Below the pieces are notes generated by a model that was not told where the DNA came from, searched no databases, and saw nothing but the letters and a program-made list of their open reading frames with translations. The position numbers were made by a program, and so were the translations under genes. Shown here one piece after another: positions 25,494-35,600 of a stretch of 64,000 bases of DNA; the stretch's first letter is position 1, and each line of letters begins with the position of its first letter. The DNA is from Luteibacter aegosomaticola (GTDB lineage Bacteria; Pseudomonadota; Gammaproteobacteria; Xanthomonadales; Rhodanobacteraceae), in contig NZ_CP095741.1 of assembly GCF_023078475.1 (NCBI RefSeq), positions 4,154,001 to 4,218,000 of the forward strand. The letters run 5' to 3'.

Positions 25494-26869
25494 ACCCCGC
25501 CCCAGGCCCGCACGCTGGCGATCGGCCGGCGCAGCAGCAGGTAACCAAGCACGCTCCAGTGACCGGATACACGCGCCGTGCCCTGCAGGCCGATGCGCGC
25601 CGCCGACGCGTCGCCATCCACCGTGCCACGCAGCACGTAGCTCGCCACGCCCGTCGGCGATTCCACCGGCTGGTAGCCGGCGTAATCCAGACGCGCGCCA
25701 ATCGGGCTCAGCGGCGCCACCTTCAGGAACACGGTCATCGGTGCGCCGCCTTCCAGGTTGGTCGGCTCGCCCACCGGTGCCCACGCACGCACGCCCAGCG
25801 TGTGCGGATCGGCCAGCAGGCCAATGCGCTCACCGGTCTGCACCGGTCGCCCGGCCCAGTCATCGGGATCGGAATAGACGAACACGCCGTCGGCGGTCGC
25901 GCGAATCTCGAGCTTCTCCACTTCACGCTGCAGCGAGGCGACATCCACCTCGCGCTCGTGCAGCTTGCCCTCGGCCATGCCGAGGTCGGCCTTGGCATTC
26001 TGGCTTTCAATCGCCTGCTGCGCGGCCTGGTGCATTTCGACGTTGGCGGTGGCGAGCTCGGCCTGCGCGACGGCGAGCTTGTTGCGCAGCGTCGTGTCGT
26101 CCAGTTCGGCCAGTATCTGCCCCGCTTTCACGGACGCGTTCGGTGCGACCACCATGCGCTTGATGACACCCTCGCGCGGCGAAGCGATCACCTGGCTGTG
26201 CAGGGAAATGATTTCCGCCGGCACCAGGGTGTACTCGCGCACGGGCATCAGCAACGCCAGCAACAGGGCCCCGACGATATAGCGCCAACGCTTGCCACGC
26301 GTCGCCGCACGCCACCAGCGCTGCACGAGCGTCGGCCGCGCCACCAGCGACCACCACGCATAGCCGTAAAGCCCGGCCATGTGCAGCAGCGCGAACTCAT
26401 CGCTATCCGGCGACAACGTACTGGGCCACGGCGTGTCGCGGCCGAGGAACAGCAACGCGCCCACCGACTGATCCGGACCGAGCAGCGGCAACACCCAAAC
26501 GTGGGTGGGGAACCACTCGCTCCATCCGCGGGCCAGGTCGTCATCCAGCATGTCAGCCGACAGCGGCAGCACGCGCGCATTGGCGGGCAACCCCGTGCAA
26601 CGCGGCGCCAGCGCCTTCGCGACGCCGGAGAGCCACAGGGCGTACGGCGTATTCGGATCCACATCCGCCAGGCCGGAATGCGCAGCGAGCCGCGGCGGCC
26701 GGGCGGCGGGCAACACCACCAGCGCGGCCTGGCGGTAATCCACCAGCAGGCGCGTCTCGTTGCACGCGGTGAAGCCGAGCTCGGCCGCGGTGGTCGCGGC
26801 TTCCACGCGCGACGCGAGCGCATAGAAGCGCGACGACGCGGGCGCGCCGGTAGCAGGCTGGGCGCTCAT
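25490..26869 (-). CDS. GAF-like/HlyD membrane-fusion adaptor
   Basis: 459 residues. The N-terminal 170 residues have no signal peptide and look like a cytoplasmic GAF-type sensor domain (strand pattern ETRLLVDYRQAALVVLP, later GALLFLGRD). A membrane segment lies near 195-213. Beyond it is the HlyD periplasmic region: first lipoyl half (EGVIKRMVVAPNASVKAGQI), a coiled-coil hairpin (about 270-320), second lipoyl half (ATADGVFVYSDPDDWAGRPV) and beta-barrel. It would link the inner membrane to the TolC-like channel. It starts 4 nt after the preceding adaptor gene. The GAF assignment is by pattern only. Confidence 0.82.
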   Translation of the reverse strand: MSAQPATGAPASSRFYALASRVEAATTAAELGFTACNETRLLVDYRQAALVVLPAARPPRLAAHSGLADVDPNTPYALWLSGVAKALAPRCTGLPANARVLPLSADMLDDDLARGWSEWFPTHVWVLPLLGPDQSVGALLFLGRDTPWPSTLSPDSDEFALLHMAGLYGYAWWSLVARPTLVQRWWRAATRGKRWRYIVGALLLALLMPVREYTLVPAEIISLHSQVIASPREGVIKRMVVAPNASVKAGQILAELDDTTLRNKLAVAQAELATANVEMHQAAQQAIESQNAKADLGMAEGKLHEREVDVASLQREVEKLEIRATADGVFVYSDPDDWAGRPVQTGERIGLLADPHTLGVRAWAPVGEPTNLEGGAPMTVFLKVAPLSPIGARLDYAGYQPVESPTGVASYVLRGTVDGDASAARIGLQGTARVSGHWSVLGYLLLRRPIASVRAWGGV

Positions 26870-26873
26870 CGGT

Positions 26874-27626
26874 TTAGCCCTTGCCCGGCGCGGCGCGGCC
26901 GCTCATGCCCGGCAGCACGCGGCTGGTATCGCCGGTGAAGTCCGCTTCGATCTCGATGGTCTGGCTCACCGCGTCCACCCGGCCACTCAGGCGGGTGACG
27001 GTGAGCTGGTACCGCGCGCCGGTTTCGTCCACGGTGGCATCCAGATGCGCACCGGGCTTCAGCCAGCTGATCCAGTTGGAGGGCACGTTGAGACGCGCCT
27101 TCGGCGTACCGGTGCCGACGAGGTCGACCACCGGTGCACCCGCGCCCACGCCCTGCCCTTCCTTCACGTGCACGCGCGCCACGCGGCCATCGAACGGCGC
27201 GACGAAACGGCACTGGGCAAGCTGGGCATCGATGATGCGCAGCTGGCCCTTCGTGCGGTTCACGTCAGCCGCCGTGAGCTCCACCTCGAGCGCCGCGGCG
27301 GACTGCAGGCCCTGCAGCTTCGCCTTGGCTTCGTAGCGCAACTGCGCGGCCTTGTACTCGGCATCGGCTGCTTCGTGCTTCGCGCTCAGGTCGCTGCAAT
27401 CGAACGCCACGAGCGTCTTGCCCTTGGCCACCGTATCGCCCAGCTGCACGTACACACGGGCCACACGGCCAGGCGCCGCCGCCGACATCGGGCTTTCCTG
27501 GTCAGCCACTACCAGGAAACGCACCGGTGCCTGCGTGGATGCCGCGGGTGCGGCCTCAGCGAACGCGCTAGCGGAACATGCGAGGCCAAGCGCGAGAACG
27601 GCGTGCAGCCACATCGAGGTCTTCAT
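26874..27626 (-). CDS. Periplasmic adaptor subunit (HlyD/RND-type membrane-fusion protein)
   Basis: 250 residues with a cleavable signal peptide (MKTSMWLHAVLALGLACSASAFA) and no membrane segment afterwards. The lipoyl halves are GRVARVYVQLGDTVAKGK and FDGRVARVHVKEGQGVGAGA, separated by a short coiled coil (AKHEAADAEYKAAQLRYEAK), with a beta-barrel behind. It is shorter than typical adaptors, lacking the membrane-proximal domain. Located 25 nt after the TolC-like gene and 4 nt before the second adaptor. Confidence 0.88.
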   Translation of the reverse strand: MKTSMWLHAVLALGLACSASAFAEAAPAASTQAPVRFLVVADQESPMSAAAPGRVARVYVQLGDTVAKGKTLVAFDCSDLSAKHEAADAEYKAAQLRYEAKAKLQGLQSAAALEVELTAADVNRTKGQLRIIDAQLAQCRFVAPFDGRVARVHVKEGQGVGAGAPVVDLVGTGTPKARLNVPSNWISWLKPGAHLDATVDETGARYQLTVTRLSGRVDAVSQTIEIEADFTGDTSRVLPGMSGRAAPGKG

Positions 27627-27651
27627 GGTCTTTCAGGATTCTGCAAAGGAA

Positions 27652-29607
27652 TTACGGGGTGTTGGCGGCGGCCGTAGCCGGTGCGGCGGAGAACTCACGG
27701 AGCTTGTCCAGCACGGAGAGCACGGCGGCTTCGGCCAGTGCGCTGACCGAACGGGTGCTCACGTCATCCGGCAGGAAGCTCTGGTAGCTCTGCTTCATCA
27801 GCGCCTTGCCCGTCTTGTCCTGCACCGTCACATCCCACACCGCGCGCATGGCGGCCTTGCCCGGTGCCGCGCTGTAACGCAGCTCCACGGCCAGGCTGTC
27901 GTCGCCATTGCCAAGGACGAGGCGGTTGCCGGTGAACACGTTGCCCACGGCGCTACGCACGGCCGTCGCGTCCACCTTCGCCGGCAGGCCGGTGACGCTC
28001 AGCACGAACGGACGATCGACCTGCGGCACATCGACCACCGAGGTGAAGACATGCTTTTCGCCGTCCACCAGGCTGGCCTGGATGGCGCGCGAGAGCGATG
28101 CCACGTCGCTGCCTTCCACCTTTTCCGGCATCAGGTCGATACCCACCGAGTTCAGCACGCGGCCGTAGGCCGACTGCGCGGCGGCGTACGATGAGGCTTC
28201 CTGGAAACGCGAGACGAGCGAGCGGGCCTGCGTGCGCAGGGTTTCCAGATCGCTGGTGAGCTGATTATCGGAACCCGCGCGCGAGATGCTGGCCAGGCGC
28301 TGGTCGACGCTTGCCGATTCCTGCGCGAGGTCGTGGTCGTACACAGCCAGCTTGTAGCGCTCGACCGAGACACGCACCTGGGTCACGATCGCCATGCTCA
28401 GTGCCATGCGGCGGGCATCGTCGACTTCCATGCGCGCCTTGTTCGTGCGCTTGATCGCCGGGATACCGGCTAGGCGCACGAGGTTCATGGACATGCTCAG
28501 GCCGCCCTGGGTCCAGTTCTCGTTGTACAGGTACTTGTTGGAGTCGTAGCCGATGCCGCCGAACAGGTTGAGGTTCGGGAACAGCGCGGTGATCTGCTTC
28601 TTCGCTTCGAGAGCGTCGATGCGGGTCTTGTAGTCTTCCTCACGCAGTTCCGGACGCTGTTCCAGGGCCATCTGTTCCAGCTGGTTGAGCTGGTCCTGGT
28701 TTGAAGGCAGCGGCGCCAGCGCGGCTTCGCTGGTATCAGCCAGAGTGAAGTCGGTACCCGGCGCAAGGTTCATCAGCGCGGCCAGCTCGCGCTTGGCGAG
28801 CTGCATTTCCGTGCGCTTCTGGGTGACCAGGCTCATCGCATCGAGCAGCGCGCGCTGGTATTCCAGGCCTTCCACCGGCGGCAGGATGCCGGCGCGTTCG
28901 GCCTCGCGGGTCTTCTGCAGCGCGGCCTGGATGTTGTCGGCCACGCTGTTCGCCTCGCCCAGCAGGCGCTGCGCGCCGAGGGCACGCCAGTACGCGTCAC
29001 GCGTGTCCTGCACGATGTTCTGCAGCACCTTGCGGCGGCGCTCGTCGGTCACGTTCACGTCTTCCGCGGCCTGCTTCGCACGGAAGTAGCTCAGGCCAAA
29101 GTCGAGCACGTCCCACGACAGCGTGGCATCGCCCAGCAGGTGCGCACGCTCTTCCGAGGTGGACGGGCGCAGCGAGACGATGCGGTCCTGGATGCCGATG
29201 CTGGTGCCGCCGGAATCGTTGTCGCGCCAGCGGTAGCCGGCATCGGCGGTGAGCTTGGGCAGCATGTCGAGCTTGCTCACATCGAGCAGGCCCTTCGACA
29301 GCGCCGTCTCCATCAGTTTCAGGCGGTAATCCAGGTTGTACTTCAGCGAACGGGCCATGACGTCGGAGAGCGTCAGCGCACCGTTCAGCGGCTCCTGGCC
29401 CTTGTACATCGCGGCGGTGTCGTTCTGCACGCGCTTGGCGATCTCATCGTGCGTCAGCGGCTTGGGCGTGGCGATACCGCAACCGGTAAGGAAGACAGCG
29501 AGCGCCACCGAGGCGGCAAGCGGGGCAAAACGCAGCGAAGTACGCGACATGGCAGTGGTCATCGGGTGAAGGTGGGACATGGGTCGGGCAATCCTTGTGG
29601 CGCGCAT
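27652..29607 (-). CDS. TolC-family outer-membrane lipoprotein channel with extra C-terminal domain
   Basis: 642-651 residues. A lipoprotein signal is visible (TSLRFAPLAASVALAVFLTGC). Residues about 70-480 have the TolC duplication of helical coiled-coil repeats and beta-strands (ALTLSDVMARSLKYN, then QNIVQDTRDAYWRALGAQ, ERYKLAVYDHDLAQES). About 150 further residues at the C-terminus (after VGIDLMPEKVEG) form a separate domain of unknown function, probably periplasmic. Two starts are possible: ATG 29607, overlapping the giant gene stop by 1 nt, or ATG 29580, with AAGGA 11 nt upstream; the second gives a more usual signal length. It would be the outer-membrane exit duct. Confidence 0.88.
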   Translation of the reverse strand: MRATRIARPMSHLHPMTTAMSRTSLRFAPLAASVALAVFLTGCGIATPKPLTHDEIAKRVQNDTAAMYKGQEPLNGALTLSDVMARSLKYNLDYRLKLMETALSKGLLDVSKLDMLPKLTADAGYRWRDNDSGGTSIGIQDRIVSLRPSTSEERAHLLGDATLSWDVLDFGLSYFRAKQAAEDVNVTDERRRKVLQNIVQDTRDAYWRALGAQRLLGEANSVADNIQAALQKTREAERAGILPPVEGLEYQRALLDAMSLVTQKRTEMQLAKRELAALMNLAPGTDFTLADTSEAALAPLPSNQDQLNQLEQMALEQRPELREEDYKTRIDALEAKKQITALFPNLNLFGGIGYDSNKYLYNENWTQGGLSMSMNLVRLAGIPAIKRTNKARMEVDDARRMALSMAIVTQVRVSVERYKLAVYDHDLAQESASVDQRLASISRAGSDNQLTSDLETLRTQARSLVSRFQEASSYAAAQSAYGRVLNSVGIDLMPEKVEGSDVASLSRAIQASLVDGEKHVFTSVVDVPQVDRPFVLSVTGLPAKVDATAVRSAVGNVFTGNRLVLGNGDDSLAVELRYSAAPGKAAMRAVWDVTVQDKTGKALMKQSYQSFLPDDVSTRSVSALAEAAVLSVLDKLREFSAAPATAAANTP

Positions 29608-32600
29608 CAGTGGCGTGGCTGAGTGGTGGGCACGGCGGCAATCTCCGGGTGGTTGGCCTTCGCCATGGCCGCGATACGGGCCGAAAGCGAGGGCGCACCG
29701 CCCGGGGTGCTCGCCGGTGGCGGCACGTGGATAGCCACGGGCACCTGCGGCGGTTCGTGCGAGGCCTGCGGCGCGTGGTGCTGCGCCGTGTGCTTCGCGT
29801 GGTCCTTTTCGTGAGCGTGGTGGTGCTTATCGGTGGCGTTTTTCTCTGCCAGCTTCGCCGGGGCGAACGGTGAGAAGTCGTCCCACAGCGGGCTGTGGTC
29901 ACGGGCGAAATCGTTCTCGCCGACGCGACGGTCCGCTTCGATGTCTTCGAGCAGCTTCTGCGAGAACGCGACGCCATCCGGCAGCACGAACAGGCCCGGC
30001 TCCCAGGTCTGACGGATATCGCGCTTCGTGTGGTCGTAGCCGATCGGCCAGATTTCGTCGCCCTTGGCCTGGATCGGCGGCGTCGTGCCGTGGATCGTGA
30101 TGGTCAGGGTGGCGGTGCTGGTGTCGCCGTCCGCGTCGGTGATCGTGTAGACGAACACCTCGGTGAGTGTGCGCGACGCATCGAGCGAGCTCACCTTCGG
30201 GTTGGCCACGTCGAGCTTGTAGCTGTAGCTGCCGTCCGGGTTGAGCACGAGGGTGCCGTATGCGCCCGCGCTGCCGCCGCCGATCACGCCGGCATGGCCG
30301 GTGTTCTGCGACGACACGGCGGTGACCGGGCCACCGGCGGCCGCGCCGTCCGCACCGATGCGATCGGAGCCGACGTAGACGTTACCGCTGGTCGAGGTCT
30401 GGCCGCTGTCCTGCACGATCGTGGCGCTGTCATCGTGGGCCACGGGCACGTCGTTGGCGATATCCACCACCAGCGTGCCGTTCGAGGTACCACCACCGCG
30501 ATCGACCACGGTGAGTGCGATCGTGTCGGTGCTGTCCGGGCCGTTCTGGGTCAGCGCATGATCCAGCGTGTACGTGTAGCTGATCGTGCCCGCGGTCGGT
30601 ACCGAACCATTGGTCGCGGTGGCGTGGAAGCCCGTGAGCACGAGCGTGCCATCCGGCGTGTGGATCGTGACCGGGTGCCCGCCCGAGAGCTGGCCGAGCT
30701 GGTCCGCCGTGAGCGTGGTGCCACCGATGGTAACGCTGGCCAGGCCATCGCCCGCCGTCACGGTGAGCGTGCCGGTGGTGGTCTGGCTGCCGTCGTGGTC
30801 GGCCAGGCCGCCCTCGTGCACGGTCGCATGGCCCGTGGCCGAACCGTTGCCGTCCACCGCGCCGATCACCGGCGCGCCATCGGTATGGCCGTGGATCGTG
30901 ATGGTCAGCGTGGTGGTGGCGGCATCGCCGTCCGCGTCGGTGATCGTGTACGTGTAGGTTTCGGTGAGCGTGACACCGTCCTTCAGCGCGTTGACCACCG
31001 GGTTGGTGTTATCCACCGCGTAGCTGTAACTGCCATCGGCGTTGAGCGTGAGCGTGCCGTACTGGCCCGCCACGCCGACGCCCACGTGGCCGTTCACCGC
31101 GCCCGGCGCCGTACCGGCCTGCACGCCCGTTACCGGGCTGGCCGTGGCATCCGCGCCGACGCGGTCGGGCACGTCGCCGTGCGTCGAGCCGGTGACGACG
31201 TTGCCGGTGAGCGGTGCGCCGTCTTCGTTCACGTCGCCCGTGTCGTGGTTAGCGGTCGGGGTGTCGTTGACGATGTCGATCACCAGCGTGCCGTGCACAT
31301 CAGCGCCGCCAGCGTCGGTAACCACCAGCCCAATCTCGTCCGTCGTATCGGCCGCACCCGACTGGCCCACGGCATGGTCGAGCGTATAGGTGTAGCTGAG
31401 CGTGCCACCGGTGGTGATCGTGCCGGCCGCGTTCGTCGTCGCGACGAAGTCAGTCAGCACGAGGGTGCCATCCGGCGTGTGGATCGTCACCGGCGTGCCG
31501 CTGTGGATCGCGTCCAGGTCCGCCACGGTGAGCGTGGTGCCGCCGACCTTGACGCTGGTGAGGCCATCCGGCGCGGTCAGGTCGATGGTGCCGGTGGCGG
31601 CAGCGCTCTCACCCGCCGGACCATCGGGCGTCAGGCCCGGCTCGTAGACCGTGGCGTGACCGCTCGCGGCGCCGTTGCCATCGGCCGGGGTGACCGTCGG
31701 CGCGCCGTCGGTATTGCCATGGATACGGATGGTCAGCGTAGCCGTGCTGGTGTCGCCATCGGCATCGGTGATCGTGTACGTGTACGTATCCGTCAGCGGC
31801 TGGCTGCCGTCCTTCAGCGCGTTGACGGCCGGGTTGTCGTTATCCACGGCGTACGAGTAGCTGCCATCGCTGTTCAGCGTGAGCGTGCCGTACTGGCCCA
31901 CGACGCTGCCGCCCACGCTGCCCGTGACGGTGCCGCCGGTGTCGCCTGCGTGCACACCCGTCACATGGATACCGCCGTCGGCGCCCGGGCGATCGGTGAC
32001 ATCGCCGAGACCCGGGGCGGTAGCGCCGCCCGTGCCGATCACGTTGCCGCTGGCACCCGCGCCGTCTTCATACGCATCCGATGTATCGCCCTTCGCCACC
32101 GGCACGTCGTTCATGATCGTCACGACCAGCGAGCCCGTCGCGTTGCCGCCACCGGCATCGTTCACCTCAAGGGCGATCGTGTCGTTCTCGTGATCGGAGC
32201 CGGTCTGGCTACGCGGACCGTTGAGCGTATAGGTGTACGAAATCGTGCTCTTCGTCGCGGCGCCGCCGGTCGAATCGATCACGGTGAAGTCGGTGATCAG
32301 CAGCGTGCTGCCATCGGCCGTGGTGATCGTGATGGGGCTGCCACCATGGTGCAGATCGGTAAGGTCGCTCGCGCTGATCGTCTTGCCGCCGATCACGACG
32401 CTGGACAGGCCGTCCGGCGAAGCGATATCGAGCGTGCCATCGACGCTGCTCTTGTCGGCCGCCGGGCCGTCGGTGGTGAGGCCAGCCTCCCATACCGTGG
32501 CTGCGCCACCCGCACCGTTGGTGCCGTTGCCGCCATCCGGGCCGACGGTAAGCGTGCCGTCGGTATGGCCCTTGATCGAGATGACCAGCGTGGTCTGCGA

Positions 32601-35600
32601 GGTATCACCGTCACCATCGGTGATGGTGTAGGTGAACGTTTCCTTCAGCGGCGTGCTGCCGTCCTTCAGCGCGTTGACGGTCGGATTGCTGTCGTCCAGC
32701 TCATACGTGTACGAGCCATCGCTGTTAAGCGTAAGCCGGCCGTACTGGCCGTCGAGGGCCGAGCCCACGGTACCGGTCGAGGTCGATCCGCCGCCCAGGT
32801 TGGCCGACACGCCCGTGACCGTGGCACCGTCGGCGCCCACGCGGTCGGCTACATCGTGCGCACCCGTGCCCGTGATGACGTTGCCCGTGGCGTTAACACC
32901 GCTATCTTCCGTCACCTCGGCCGCATCCGCGTTGGCGATCGGCTTGTCGTTGACGATGTTGACCACGAAGTCCGACACGGTGCTCTTCGCACCGGAGGCA
33001 TCGACGACCGTGAGGTGGAACGTATCAGCCACGTTGTCGCCAGAGACACTCGGTGCCGTACTGAGCGTGTACGTATACGAAATCTTGCCTTCGGTCGCTA
33101 CGCCGCCCACCGAGGTCGTCGTATCGAAACCGTTGATCTCGAGGACGCCGTAGGACGTGCCGAAGCCGACCCTGAGGGTCCCCTGATGGATCTGCGTGAG
33201 TTCATCAAGACTGAGGGTGATCGTCTCGGTACCCCACTGGAAGGTCACGCCGGACAGGCCGTCGGCTGCCACCACCGTAATCTTGCCGCTGGTGACATCG
33301 CCACCCGGCATATCAACCAGGCCGGCTTCGTACACCGTGGCATCGCCCGTGGCGGCTCCGTTGTTGTCCTTCACGGTAACGGCAGGCGTACCGTCGGTCT
33401 TGCCCTTGATCGTGATCACCAGCTTCGCGGTGCTGGTGTCGCCATCGGCGTCGGTGATCGTATAGGTGAAGGTTTCGGTCAGCGGCTGGCTATTGACCTT
33501 CAGCGCGTTGACGGTCGGGTTGGTGTTGTCGAGCGTGTACGTGTACGTACCGTCCGCATTGAGGACGATCGTGCCGTACGTGCCAACCAATGCCGAGCCG
33601 ACGTTATCCGTCGCCGTCGTACCCGTATCGCCTACCGCCACGCCCGTGACCGGCGAAGCGGTCGCATCGGCGCCAATGCGGTCGGCGACGCCGCCGTTCG
33701 CGTCGCCGTGGACGACATCGCCCGAGAGCGCCGGACCGTCTTCGGTCACGGTGCCCGCATCGTCCTTCGCCGTCGGCGCGTCATCGATGATCAGGACGCC
33801 GAGATCGTCCCCGTCCACCTTCGCCTTGCCGGCATCGGTGATCGAAAGGGTGTAGTTCTCCTGCAAGGCGCTGGTGTTCACCGTCGGCGCATGGGTCAGC
33901 GTGAACGTGTAGGCAACGCTGCCGGACGTCGGCACGCCGCCGACCGAATCCTTCACCGTGAACCCGGTGAGGGTAAGGGTGCCGTCCGTAGACACGAGGT
34001 TAAGCGTATTACCGTTGCCCAGCGCCTGCAGCTGCGCCAGGGTCACCTCGGTGCCGCCGATCCAGATGCTCGTCAGGCCATCCGGTGCGGTGAAGTCGAT
34101 GCTGCTCTTCTGGATCTGGCTGTCGTCACCATCGACCAGGCCCTTCTCGTACACCGTCACGTTGCCGTTAGCGGTGCCGTTCTTGTCGACGGCGGTAATC
34201 GTCGGGGCACCGTCGGTGTGGCCCTTGATGGTGATGGTGAGCGTCGCCGTCGCTTTATCGCCGTCCTTGTCGGTGATCTGGTAGGTGAAGCTGTCCTTGA
34301 GCGTCTCGCCGTCCTTCAGCGCATTCACCGCGGCGTTGTCGTCGTTCGCCAGGTACGAATAGCTGCCGTCGGCGTTGAGCGTGAGGTGGCCGTACTGGCC
34401 CGAGATCAGCGTACCGACGTTACCCGCCACCGGGGTGGCACCCGCGCCGATGCCCACGCCGGTCACCGGCGAGGCGCCCGGATCATCCGCGCCAAGGCGG
34501 TCCGGCTTGCCGGTCGTACCTGGATCGGTCACCACGTTGCCGGTTGCAGCCTGATGGCTGTCTTCGGTGACCTCGGCGGCATCGTCGTACGCGGTCGGCG
34601 TGTCGTTCACGATGTTCACGACAATCACGCCACTGTTGACGGACTGCTCCGAGTCCGTCGTGGTCACGGTGATCGTGTCGTTGCTGCTCGTCACGCCCGG
34701 CTGCTGCACGGCGCCGGTGAGCGTGTAGTGGTAGGTGAGTGTCGTGGTGCCGTCAGGGTTGGTCTCGTAGCCGGTGATGACCAGCGTACCGTTCGGCGTA
34801 TCGAGCGTGCGGCTCGCCTCGGACATGCTGTCGAGCGACCCGAGCTGCGCGGCCGTCAGCGTCAGCGTGGTGCCGGCCGAGCCAGCGAACGTGACGCTGT
34901 CGAGGCCGTTACCCAGTGCGAAGGTCCAGCTGCCGTCCGATGCCTGCGAACCGGCCAGGCCCGTCGGGGTCAGGCCTTCTTCCCTGACCTGCAGGCTGCT
35001 GGAGATCGTGACATTGATCAGGCGCGTGGTAACCAGCGCGGCATCGGTGGAACCTTGGGTGTTGTCGGCGTACCCGTAGTGGTCGCCGACCGAACCGTCG
35101 TAGTTCCCATCGTTGTAAGCCGCATCGTCGTCCAGCGTGCCCTGGTCCGGGCGGCTGCCATGGTTAGCCTGGTCGTTGACCGACAGCTGCACCTGGAACG
35201 TACCGTTCCACAGCGCGTTGTTGTCCTTGTCGGCACTGCTGGCCGGGATCTTGATGCCGACCGTGTTCAGCGCGGCTTCCACGTCGGTGATCGAACCGGT
35301 CAACGTGATGGTGCTGTGACCCTGCGCATCGGTGCCGACCACGTAGTCCGTACCGTTCAACGTGCCATGTGAACCCGCCGACATGGCGACGCCACCCAGT
35401 GAGTTAACCAGGAAGCCGCTCGGCAACGTAATGGTCGCGCTGATCGGGCTATCACCCGCATCGGGGTCGTCCAACGCGATGTGCTGAAGCACATAGGTGC
35501 CCGCACTGCTCTCCGTGCCGACGTTCGAATCCGTGACACCGATGACCGTGGGGTTATTCACCGAGGACGGGAACACCACGCGGATATTCGACGCGACGTT

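Noticed and set aside
29895..35372. Open frame of 1825 codons on the plus strand
   Set aside because: It lies opposite the VCBS array; strong GC3 bias and the repeats keep the opposite frame free of stops. The product is low-complexity V/R/G/A without a domain or start signals.
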